Source of the DNA: Aestuariivita sp964402685
GTDB lineage: Bacteria > Pseudomonadota > Alphaproteobacteria > Rhodobacterales > Rhodobacteraceae
DNA length: 10,283 bases
Direction: 5' to 3'
Assembly (NCBI GenBank): GCA_964402685.1
Contig: CAYODE010000128.1
Location: 1-10,283, forward strand
Under the pieces are notes generated by a model, which saw nothing but the letters and a program-made list of their open reading frames with translations, was not told where the DNA came from and searched no databases. The number at the start of each line of letters is the position of its first letter. Position 1 is the stretch's first letter. A program made the position numbers and the translations under genes. Of the stretch, positions 1 to 4,990 are shown piece after piece.

Positions 1-189
1 GTGGGATCAGTTCGGCTTTCAAGACCATGTTTGAGGCCGATGTTTTGGGGTTGGGGGCGCCGCCTTAGGCGGTCAGCTCTAGTCGGCCAGGCCGACCGGA
101 GCCCAAGGTCTCCGCCCATTCGGGTCACGATCTTCGCCCGGGGATCGTTGGTGGGTTCGCCCCATATTGAAATATGGATCGCTTTATGA
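1..189. other. Window edge, no supported gene; two small hairpins
   Basis: No convincing gene. Reading starts inside the window edge. Frame 2 gives a short tail WDQFGFQDHV ending at 34 and frame 3 gives a tail ending at 68; either could be the end of an upstream gene, but neither can be recognised. Two small inverted repeats are visible: CCGCC-TTA-GGCGG (60-72) and GTCGGC-CAG-GCCGAC (82-96). They have no T tract, so they are not typical terminators. A long open frame from base 1 to 189 is rich in Arg and Pro and has no ribosome binding site, so it is probably not coding. Confidence 0.35.
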
Positions 190-204
190 GAACAAATAGA
201 GAAC
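190..204 (+). promoter_or_regulatory. LexA (SOS) operator, GAAC-N7-GAAC
   Basis: The sequence GAAC-AAATAGA-GAAC is an exact direct-repeat operator of the type used by alphaproteobacterial LexA (GTTC-N7-GTTC on the other strand). It lies 28 bp upstream of the GTG start at 233 and ahead of an SRAP gene, a family named for its association with the SOS response. Motif and context together make SOS control likely. Core promoter boxes could not be assigned with confidence, although TTGAAA at 167-172 is a possible -35. Confidence 0.8.
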
Positions 205-232
205 AGAGTCGACCTATTCAAAGGAAATTCTA

Positions 233-463
233 GTGCCAGGACGTACGCGACGCGGATTTGTAAAGAAAGATCAGGTGCTTGAGAAACTGGCAATTGGCAG
301 ACAAGGTGCGATTCAGGTGCGCACTGAAGCAAAGATAAACTCTTGTGAATATAGAGTGGCAGATGATGTCCTTGATGCCATCGATAGGCTGTCCGGTGCA
401 CAGACTGGCGACGAAGCATATTTTCACCTTAAGATGGCCAGAGCGGACACTCAAAGCGACTAG
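233..463 (+). CDS. Unknown 76-aa protein, first gene of the SOS operon
   Basis: Family not recognised. The start is GTG at 233, preceded by AAAGGA at 220-225, a plausible ribosome binding site. The gene begins 28 bp after the LexA box and stops 5 bp before the SRAP start codon, so the two are almost certainly co-transcribed. The product is soluble and charged, with a basic N terminus (PGRTRRGFVKKDQ), a single Cys and no membrane segment. The basic start would suit nucleic-acid binding, but there is no recognisable motif. The first gene of an SOS operon could be a repair accessory or an element-encoded stress factor; this is only inference from position. Confidence 0.7.
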   Translation: MPGRTRRGFVKKDQVLEKLAIGRQGAIQVRTEAKINSCEYRVADDVLDAIDRLSGAQTGDEAYFHLKMARADTQSD

Positions 464-468
464 GAACC

Positions 469-1155
469 ATGTGCGGCAAAGCGTCTTTGAATTACACTTG
501 GCGGGAGATCTATGAACTCTATCGTTTGACGGCCCCCGCCTCTGCCCCAAACCTGGAGCCCCGCTATAACGTTACGCGATTCCAGAAAGTACCGGTCGTT
601 CGTCCCGTCGAAGGTGGCCGTGAGCTCGTGTCCATGCTCTGGGAGTTCATTCCCTTCTGGTGGTCAAAACCACTCAAAGAGAAGAAGTTTTCGACCTTTA
701 ACGCCAAAGGCGAAGAGCTTCGAGAAAAGAAGACCTTCGCCCCGGCCTGGAAACGCGGGCAACGCTGCATCATCCCCGTCTCGGGTTTTTATGAATGGCT
801 CCGGCCCAAGAAAAAAGGCCAGTCTCCCTACTACATTCAGGCCAAGAATAGCCCCGTGCTGTCATTGGCTGGGCTTTGGGGTGAATGGAAAGGTGCGGAT
901 TCCGGCGAGAGCCGGCTTTCCTGCACAATCATCACCACAAAGCCGAATGCGCTCATGGACAGTATCCCTCATCACCGTTGTCCGGTCGTGATCGATGATG
1001 GCGATTTGGACACCTGGTTCACAAGCGATGCCAATACGGCTTATGAACTGATTCATTCCCCACCAGATGACGCTATGACAGCCTATCGGGTCAGCCCCTA
1101 TGTCAATAAAGTCGGCAACGAAGGCCCCCAGTGCATTGAACCGCTTGCAAGCTGA
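469..1155 (+). CDS. SOS response-associated peptidase (SRAP, YedK/HMCES family)
   Basis: SRAP proteins bind abasic sites in single-stranded DNA and form a covalent thiazolidine link through the N-terminal Cys, shielding the lesion. This 228-aa protein is of normal family length and keeps the key features: MCG at the N terminus (Cys2 exposed after Met removal), Asn78 in FNAKGEE (matching the NARxE segment), Glu109 in SGFYEW, and His168/169 in PHHRCPVV. Together these match the YedK active site (Cys2, Asn75, Glu105, His160). It is the second gene of a two-gene unit behind a LexA box and follows the upstream stop by 5 bp, with AGGA before the ATG. Residue 4 is Lys where Arg is common (MCGR), a mild deviation. 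It acts in the cytoplasm on ssDNA at stalled forks or during plasmid transfer. Confidence 0.95.
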   Translation: MCGKASLNYTWREIYELYRLTAPASAPNLEPRYNVTRFQKVPVVRPVEGGRELVSMLWEFIPFWWSKPLKEKKFSTFNAKGEELREKKTFAPAWKRGQRCIIPVSGFYEWLRPKKKGQSPYYIQAKNSPVLSLAGLWGEWKGADSGESRLSCTIITTKPNALMDSIPHHRCPVVIDDGDLDTWFTSDANTAYELIHSPPDDAMTAYRVSPYVNKVGNEGPQCIEPLAS

Positions 1156-1431
1156 TTGGACGCCTCCTCGTTTCGAGTCCATGACTCGCATTTGAGTTGA
1201 CCCGGGATCGCCGACGCCAGGTTCTAGCTACGTAACCTCTTCCTGCAGCACTGTCACAGCCGTGCCTCCTTTCTGGAGTTCGGCCAAACCTTAGCCCGAA
1301 CCATGACACACCGTCACGGGCCCGTAAGGGCGCTGCCCTTCTCCACTGGCGTTGCGACCCTTCGGGTGCTGCCCCGCTCCTCGGTGCGGCACTTGGACTG
1401 CGTCATTAGACGTAAACAAAAGGAGATCACT
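1156..1431. other. Intergenic region with a cluster of hairpins (1316-1412)
   Basis: No coding frame here is convincing. From 1316 onward there is a run of close inverted repeats: the perfect palindrome ACGGGCCCGT (1316-1325), AAGGGC-GCT-GCCCTT (1326-1340), ACCC-TTC-GGGT (1357-1367), a CCGC/GCGG pair around 1374-1389, and CGTC-ATTA-GACG (1401-1412). They end about 20 bp ahead of a small ORF with a strong ribosome binding site. This may be a structured 5' leader. The first hairpins may instead act as a weak terminator of the SRAP operon, although no T tract follows. Confidence 0.45.
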
Positions 1432-1533
1432 ATGACAAAATTGATGAAGAAAATCCGCGCCGTCCTGAAGAGCCTGGGCTATAAAGCCAAACTTTCACTC
1501 AGCGTCGCTTTATCCATTCCTGGCTTTCTGTAA
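1432..1533 (+). CDS. Predicted 33-aa basic/hydrophobic peptide
   Basis: Family not recognised. The ATG at 1432 has an excellent ribosome binding site, AAAGGAGATC, 5-6 bp upstream. The peptide has a very basic N-terminal half (several Lys, one Arg) and a hydrophobic Ser/Leu/Ala-rich C-terminal half ending SIPGFL. This could be an amphipathic or membrane-active microprotein, a leader peptide, or a type I toxin-like peptide. The structured region just upstream suits a regulated small gene. A longer in-frame start upstream would run through the hairpin cluster and lacks a comparable ribosome binding site, so this start is preferred. Coding status rests on the ribosome binding site and composition only. 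Confidence 0.5.
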   Translation: MTKLMKKIRAVLKSLGYKAKLSLSVALSIPGFL

Positions 1534-1549
1534 ATCGAGGTCGAGTGTG

Positions 1550-1572
1550 AAAAAAAGCCCGCCCCGCCGGGC
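1550..1572 (-). terminator. Rho-independent terminator for the minus-strand gene 1628-1894
   Basis: Read on the minus strand, this is a GCCCG/CGGGC stem with a 6-nt loop followed directly by seven T residues. It lies 56 bp beyond the stop codon of the minus-strand gene. On the plus strand no T tract follows, so the direction is clear. Confidence 0.75.
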
Positions 1573-1627
1573 ACGCCTGATGAAGTATAGTCAGCCAAGC
1601 CCGCACATCGGCGTGGGCCAGTTCCTG

Positions 1628-1894
1628 TCATCCTTTGGTTCGAGATCCTCTTAGCTCGTTGCAGGCATACATGCCGATCTCTACGCCACCAGCTCCATAG
1701 GCAATCATCGTGCCTTCCAACATTTCCTGCCCTTCGGGGATCTCCATCGCACGTATCTCTGCCTCGGTATCCTGCTCTTGGAACCTCTCTAATGCTGCAG
1801 CATGACAAGCATCCACATCGGCAAAATCCATGCGCGTTTCAAGCTCTGATCCAGTGTCGAAATTGAAGACAACGACGATCAAAAGAACCTTCAT
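1628..1894 (-). CDS. Unknown 88-aa protein
   Basis: Family not recognised. The ATG at 1894 is preceded on the minus strand by GCGAGGATTTC, with GAGGA at a suitable spacing, and an intrinsic terminator follows the stop. The product begins MKVLLIVVVFNF, a short hydrophobic stretch that resembles a beta strand more than a signal peptide because it has little positive charge and no cleavage site. The rest is acidic (EQDTEAEIRAMEIPEGQ), followed by a Gly-rich segment AYGAGGVEIGMYAC. Two Cys residues are present. It is a small, mostly acidic protein transcribed alone, with an AT-rich inverted-repeat region upstream that may hold its promoter and operator. Confidence 0.7.
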   Translation of the reverse strand: MKVLLIVVVFNFDTGSELETRMDFADVDACHAAALERFQEQDTEAEIRAMEIPEGQEMLEGTMIAYGAGGVEIGMYACNELRGSRTKG

Positions 1895-1943
1895 GAAATC
1901 CTCGCTTCTGAATCGAAAGCCGGAGCTTCCGCCCCGGCCTACG

Positions 1944-1975
1944 GGTGAATGGATACCATTTCACCTTGCAGGATC
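1944..1975. promoter_or_regulatory. Imperfect inverted repeat next to a GATCCTGC motif
   Basis: GGTGAATGG-ATA-CCATTTCACC (1944-1965) is a 9-bp inverted repeat with a single unpaired T. It is followed at 1969-1975 by CAGGATC, which reads GATCCTG on the minus strand. It sits 50 bp upstream of the minus-strand gene ending at 1894, so an operator is the simplest reading. An IR beside an ATCCTG-type sequence also loosely resembles a relaxase nick region of the IncP type, but no mobilisation gene is seen here. Confidence 0.3.
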
Positions 1976-2004
1976 ATCGCCGTCCCCGGCTGTTTCCTGA
2001 TGCA

Positions 2005-2040
2005 ACAATAATACGGTATTGTATCACAAACAAGTGTTGT
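2005..2040. promoter_or_regulatory. AT-rich inverted repeat, candidate promoter/operator
   Basis: ACAATA-N6-TATTGT (2005-2022) contains a nested palindrome AATAC-G-GTATT (2010-2020), and is followed by a TCACA...TGTGA pairing (about 2024-2044). The block is clearly more AT-rich than its surroundings, a common sign of a promoter or repressor site. The nearest gene it could serve is the minus-strand gene starting at 1894; no plus-strand gene starts soon after it. Confidence 0.35.
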
Positions 2041-2126
2041 GTGACCCTTTCATCTTGCCAAAAAATATCCTCGGGGGAGACGCGAAGCGGCGGAGGCAGA
2101 CAGCTCCCAACCAAAGAACGCCAGGG

Positions 2127-2150
2127 ACGGGCCGCCTTGAGGCGGCCCGT
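2127..2150. terminator. Strong hairpin downstream of the minus-strand gene 2158-2361
   Basis: A perfect 10-bp stem, ACGGGCCGCC/GGCGGCCCGT, closes a TTGA loop. It lies just beyond the stop of the minus-strand gene. The T-rich side (CTTTGCTTTATT) is on the plus strand, while on the minus strand the stem is followed by CCCTGGCG. It is therefore either a plus-strand terminator for unknown read-through or a minus-strand 3' stabiliser/terminator without a good U tract. Confidence 0.55.
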
Positions 2151-2157
2151 CTTTGCT

Positions 2158-2361
2158 TTATTCGGTTACGTCGCCTTTGGCCGAAGGTTGGAATGCGACC
2201 AGTTCGGTGACGCCAACCGGGAAATCGAGCTTAAGCGTCAGGAAGGTTTCGCCGGTGTCCCGCTTCGTGTTCTCAAACACTGCGCCAACGCGGCGGTAAG
2301 TCGTCTTTTCAGTGCCGTTGTCGTCGTATTTCACGGGGACGGTGAGAGTGTAATGTGCCAT
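2158..2361 (-). CDS. Small DUF736-like protein (67 aa)
   Basis: The start at 2361 is set by AAGGAGA 8 bp upstream on the minus strand. A longer open frame continues upstream but runs through the conserved leader, so it is rejected. The 67-aa product contains RRVGAVFENTKRDTGETF followed by LTLKLDFPVGVTELVAFQP. This resembles the DUF736 core as seen in the neighbour at 9845 (RIGSAWEQTSQKGNDYLSLS). The pattern R-x-G-x-x-x-E-x-T-x-x-x-G-x-x-x-L-x-L suggests a shortened relative lacking most of the N-terminal half. DUF736 genes are common on alphaproteobacterial plasmids and integrative elements and their function is unknown. The gene shares a nearly identical 5' leader with the DUF736 gene at 9845. 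Confidence 0.75.
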   Translation of the reverse strand: MAHYTLTVPVKYDDNGTEKTTYRRVGAVFENTKRDTGETFLTLKLDFPVGVTELVAFQPSAKGDVTE

Positions 2362-2464
2362 TTGGGTTTCTCCTTGTTTCGATGAAGGTGGCCCAACGGA
2401 TCGAACGAGGGTGCGGCGCAGGCTGAAAATCGGAGGGTCCTCCGGAAACCGTTTTTCTGCTTGC
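2362..2464 (-). promoter_or_regulatory. Structured 5' leader, copy A
   Basis: Read on the minus strand toward the gene, the leader starts with a 34-bp block (2464 to 2431) identical to 9744-9777. The block includes the stem CGGAG-GACC-CTCCG, followed here by ATTTT. A second conserved pairing, TTCGAT/ATCGAA (2405-2400 with 2383-2378), follows. Then come CGAAACAAGGAGA and the start codon. The same order occurs in copy B. The CGGAG stem plus T-rich tail looks like an intrinsic terminator placed inside the leader, as in attenuators. The ligand or factor, if any, is unknown. Confidence 0.65.
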
Positions 2465-2969
2465 CGTGGTCCGCCACGGGAACGCCAAACCCGCGATCCG
2501 TCACCTCTCATCTTTCAGAAACAAGAGAGCTGCAACCATATGCCATTTCACGGCCGTCCCGGCCTGATACGCCAAAACAGCAGCGATAGATGACAGCGGT
2601 GATCCCGCTGGACGCGCGGGATCGAGATGTAAGCGGACGCCGCCCCTCCGCTTCGCTCTAGGGCCGTCGGCATTTTCCCAATTGGTTTGTCCGCCCAACA
2701 GACCTGGCCTGCCCGGTCAATTGGCAAGCGCCCGTCCAAAGCCGGTCGTCGCGTGGCAGGGCCGTGTCCTCGGCTACGCCTGCGGGCCGCACCACCCCTG
2801 CCCCACGACCATTGACAGTTCATTCCAGGCCCGTGGGTCGGGCTTACGCCCTCTCCCACTCTGTTCCGCCGGAAACATGCGTTTCCGGTCAGATCAGATT
2901 GGCCGAGGCGTAGCCCATCGGCGGAAAGAGGTCACAAGACCCGACCGCATCACCACAAGGAGGCCAGTA
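2465..2969. other. 505-bp intergenic region without a supported gene
   Basis: Open frames here have no ribosome binding site and Arg/Pro-rich translations. Two hairpins stand out: CCGTGG-TCCG-CCACGG, whose first base overlaps the leader (2464-2479), and CCGGAAAC-ATGC-GTTTCCGG (2869-2888), a perfect 8-bp stem about 80 bp before the DUF3768 start. TTGACA at 2813-2818 is an exact -35 hexamer for plus-strand transcription toward the DUF3768 gene, but no good -10 was found at 17 bp. Confidence 0.4.
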
Positions 2970-3299
2970 ATGGTCATGACTGATGAAAGTCGGACGCGGG
3001 AATGCGCCCGTATTGCTGAACAAAACGACGCCTTCCGGCATCAAAGGCCGGGCGGTGGACAAGGGAAATGGGTCTATACGACTGCCGTGGACGACAAAGG
3101 GGGCGAGTTTGTCGCCGCCTGCATGTCCGCAGTCATGGCCTATGATGATTTCACCGAAGAAAACGACCCCTACGGAACCCACGAAATGGGGTTCATGGAG
3201 GTCATGGGCGAAAAGGTCTGGTGGAAAATTGATGGGGTGGATGCTCCCTCCCACAACGGCATCGCAATGTGCCAGACTGGCTTTGTTGGAAGTCAGTGA
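2970..3299 (+). pseudogene. DUF3768 protein, 5' part, interrupted by the IS element
   Basis: The ATG at 2970 has a strong AAGGAGG 6 bp upstream. The product begins with RIAEQNDAFRH, then has AYDDFTEENDPYGTHEMG and GEKVWWKID, the characteristic DUF3768 pattern. After Asp88 the native sequence stops and 21 residues encoded by the IS left end follow, to a TGA at 3297-3299. The missing C terminus (LYNRAYDAGS through RRVLTILLPSDY) is found in frame at 4644-4742 on the far side of the IS. Removing the IS restores a protein of about 119 aa. DUF3768 is a plasmid-associated family of unknown function. The truncated 109-aa product has lost the conserved VLTI-x-L tail and is probably inactive. Transcription from this gene would run into the transposase. 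Confidence 0.9.
3237..3248 (+). repeat. IS left subterminal inverted repeat
   Basis: GTGGATGCTCCC, an exact inverted match to 4628-4639. It begins about 4 bp inside the left tip. Confidence 0.9.
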
Positions 3300-3317
3300 G
3301 AATGAAAGGAAGCATCC
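3239..3317 (+). promoter_or_regulatory. Potential RNA helix covering the transposase ribosome binding site
   Basis: GGATGCTCCC (3239-3248) can pair with GGAAGCATCC (3308-3317) at nine of ten positions. The second strand contains the ribosome binding site and ends right before the transposase ATG at 3318. A transcript entering from the interrupted host gene would include both strands and could hide the start site. A transcript starting inside the left end after 3248 would not. This resembles the known protection against read-through in some other IS families, but here it is inferred from pairing alone. Confidence 0.4.
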
Positions 3318-4352
3318 ATGACCGACGTTAGCATTTTAGCCATCGACCTTGCAAAGCACAGTTTTCAGGTTTGTGCGACGACCGCCGAGGGCGTCATCGT
3401 GTTCAATCGTAAGTATACGCGCGGCAAGCTGAGCGAGCTTTTGGCCAATCATCCTCAATGTCTGGTAGCGATGGAGGCATGTGCCACCAGCCACTATTGG
3501 GGCCGCGAGGCGCAGGGCCACGGGCATGACGTCAGGTTGATCCCTCCGATCTACGTGAAGCCATTTGTCAAACGCAGCAAGAATGACGCCAATGACGCGG
3601 CGGCGATTGCAGTGGCTGTGCGGCAGCCAGACATGCGGTTCGTTGCGGTCAAGAGCCCGGATCAACAAGCGCAGGCCATGCTGTTTCGAACCCATCAAAC
3701 TTTCACACGCCAGCGGTCACAATTGCTGATCACCCTGCGCGGTCATTTGGCCGAACACGGGATCATCGTTGCAAAGGGCAATGCGGCCCTAATCGCCTAC
3801 GAAAAGGTTCTTGAGGCAGAGCCTGACCTTGTTCCCGATCTGGTGTTGGAAGCAGCGCGGCTTTATTTCCATCAAATTGCCCAACTCAACAATTCCATCG
3901 CCGCCTTCGAGCGGCAGATGAAAGACACAGCGAAGCGCAATGATACGGCGCGCAGGCTTCAGACCATGCCGGGCATCGGGCCAATCAACGCCGCCGCATT
4001 CTTGGCGTTTGCGCCGCCAATGGAGAGCTTCAAACGGGGTCGTGATTTTGCTGCCTGGCTCGGCTTAGTTCCGCGACAGCATTCGACCGGAGGCAAGACC
4101 AGATTGGGCCGTGTCAGTAAGATGGGACAGTCCGATATGCGAAGGCTCCTGATCACAGGTGCAACCGTCTGCCTCAGGTGGGCTGTTGCAAAAGGCATCG
4201 ACCCTCAAAGCTGGTTGGGTCGGCTGTTGGCCCGCAAACCCGCCAAGATGGTGGCGGTCGCGATGGCAAACAAAATGGCGCGCGCCCTTTGGGCCATGAT
4301 GACGAAAGGGCAGGATTACTCGGGCAGTCTGGTGCAATACGCCAAGATGTAA
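3318..4352 (+). CDS. IS110-family (IS1111 group) transposase
   Basis: A 344-aa transposase/recombinase of full length, from an ATG at 3318 with AAAGGA upstream. The N-terminal RuvC-like DEDD domain shows Asp10 (LAIDLAK), Glu53 (AMEAC), and Asp90 and Asp93 (SKNDANDA). A helical middle follows. The C-terminal Tnp_20 part has PGIGPINAAAF (218-228), AAWLGLVPRQHSTGGK (245-260) with the presumed catalytic Ser256, and a late ANKMARALWAM segment. Members of this family move by a circular intermediate, guided by an RNA made from the non-coding end of the element. No frameshift or internal stop is visible and all expected catalytic residues are present, so the enzyme is likely active. It begins 18 bp after the stop of the truncated DUF3768 frame. 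Confidence 0.95.
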   Translation: MTDVSILAIDLAKHSFQVCATTAEGVIVFNRKYTRGKLSELLANHPQCLVAMEACATSHYWGREAQGHGHDVRLIPPIYVKPFVKRSKNDANDAAAIAVAVRQPDMRFVAVKSPDQQAQAMLFRTHQTFTRQRSQLLITLRGHLAEHGIIVAKGNAALIAYEKVLEAEPDLVPDLVLEAARLYFHQIAQLNNSIAAFERQMKDTAKRNDTARRLQTMPGIGPINAAAFLAFAPPMESFKRGRDFAAWLGLVPRQHSTGGKTRLGRVSKMGQSDMRRLLITGATVCLRWAVAKGIDPQSWLGRLLARKPAKMVAVAMANKMARALWAMMTKGQDYSGSLVQYAKM

Positions 4353-4640
4353 CCGAGAACAAAGATCCGTTTCGGCCTGCATAACAGCAACAGACTGAAC
4401 CGGTGAAGTGAGGAGACCAACAGACGATTATGGGCGCAATGATCACGTTCAGCTTTGGGAAAACCATATAGAGGTCAAGGACATAAAAGTCCGAAAGATC
4501 GATTTGGACCCCGAGCTCACGAACACCATAACGGCCGGTGGCAGACCTAAGCCACATGCACAGGCCTGACACACGACCGGTACCGATCACGCAAGCCAGA
4601 ACCGTCTGAAAATCACCTTGCGAAACCGGGAGCATCCACA
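4353..4640 (+). ncRNA. Candidate bridge/seek RNA region of the IS1111-type element
   Basis: IS1111-group elements encode their guide RNA downstream of the transposase, and this 288-bp stretch up to the right IR has no credible gene. Local stems are visible, for example GGAC-ATAAAA-GTCC (4479-4492). TAGAGGTC at 4469-4476 can pair with the right side of the insertion site, GACCTTTA, through all eight positions if one G:T wobble is allowed. Directly after the stem, GAAAGATCGA at 4493-4502 resembles the left target GGAAAATTGA at 7 of 10 positions. The exact RNA ends cannot be seen from sequence. Confidence 0.55.
4628..4639 (-). repeat. IS right subterminal inverted repeat
   Basis: GGGAGCATCCAC, an exact inverted match to 3237-3248. 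It ends about 6 bp inside the right tip. Confidence 0.9.
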
Positions 4641-4643
4641 CAT

Positions 4644-4742
4644 GACCTTTACAATCGCGCCTACGATGCAGGTTCACCCGCGTCAACGTCCCTCGCGGAT
4701 ACGCGGCGCGTCCTGACGATCCTTTTGCCAAGCGACTACTGA
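4644..4742 (+). pseudogene. DUF3768 protein, 3' part, displaced by the IS element
   Basis: In the same phase as the 5' part (2970-3299), this encodes D-LYNRAYDAGSP...ADTRRVLTILLPSDY and then TGA at 4740-4742. The ending matches the usual DUF3768 C terminus of the RxVLTIxLxSEY type. It has no start codon or ribosome binding site of its own. Joining Asp88 of the 5' part to Leu here recreates a continuous KID-LYN family sequence, which fixes the IS boundaries. Confidence 0.88.
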
Positions 4743-4805
4743 GATTGGCCACCCTGCTAAGGGGTGCGCCATCGGCGCAACCTGCGCCCGACGGGAGGTG
4801 AATAC

Positions 4806-4916
4806 ATGACCAGAGCAGTGATTGAGCAGCGCATGCAAGAAGCCATCGCGCTTGTGAGAAAGGGAGGTCTCTCCGCCAAGATCGGCCTCGCCTTTCTGAA
4901 ACAGCACGCCGCCTGA
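4806..4916 (+). CDS. Predicted 36-aa small protein
   Basis: Family not recognised. The ATG at 4806 follows GGGAGGTG at a suitable distance, one of the better ribosome binding sites in the window. The peptide is amphipathic and probably one or two helices: RMQEAIALVRKGGLSAKIGLAFLKQHAA. It sits between the interrupted DUF3768 gene and the ParB-like gene, 63 bp after the former and 74 bp before the latter. A hairpin GGTGCGCC-ATC-GGCGCAACC with one bulged A (4765-4783) precedes it. Before the IS insertion it was probably co-transcribed with DUF3768. Downstream, CACCCC-ATGAG-GGGGTG (4928-4944) may form another hairpin. Confidence 0.5.
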   Translation: MTRAVIEQRMQEAIALVRKGGLSAKIGLAFLKQHAA

Positions 4917-4990
4917 GCGGCCTCGCCTCACCCCATGAGGGGGTGGGGCATCCATACCAAGATCAACACCACAAGACAAGGAATGTCCCA

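Larger units (their letters stand above)
3233..4645 (+). mobile_element. Complete IS110-family element, IS1111 group (1413 bp)
   Basis: The ends were placed by rejoining the split DUF3768 frame. The triplet TGA occurs at both junctions (3230-3232 and 4643-4645), so the exact boundary can slide by up to three bases. The element carries one intact transposase gene, 12-bp subterminal inverted repeats set a few bases in from each tip, and about 290 bp of non-coding sequence after the transposase. No target duplication beyond the shared core is seen. Subterminal repeats and a long 3' non-coding end are typical of the IS1111 group within IS110. Confidence 0.9.

Noticed and set aside
1103..1309. Minus-strand 68-aa open frame over the SRAP end and intergenic region
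   Set aside because: No ribosome binding site, Arg-rich translation and overlap with a solid gene; there is no support beyond the open frame.
2362..2511. Longer N terminus for the 67-aa DUF736-like protein
   Set aside because: It would translate the conserved structured leader; the ribosome binding site and leader comparison with 9845 place the start at 2361.
2682..2969. Upstream in-frame extension of the DUF3768 gene
   Set aside because: The family similarity and the strong AAGGAGG site both place the start at 2970; the extra N-terminal sequence is Pro/Arg/Gly-rich and unlike the family.
4629..4650. Apparent direct repeat between the IS right end and 3308-3323 as a duplicated insertion target
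   Set aside because: The similarity (GxAGCATCC then CATGACC) comes from the IR motif also being present at the transposase start. It lies inside the element, so it is not a target duplication.
4174..4752. Minus-strand open frame across the IS 3' end and DUF3768 remnant
   Set aside because: It crosses the IS boundary and overlaps the transposase and the guide-RNA region; it has no family resemblance or ribosome binding site.
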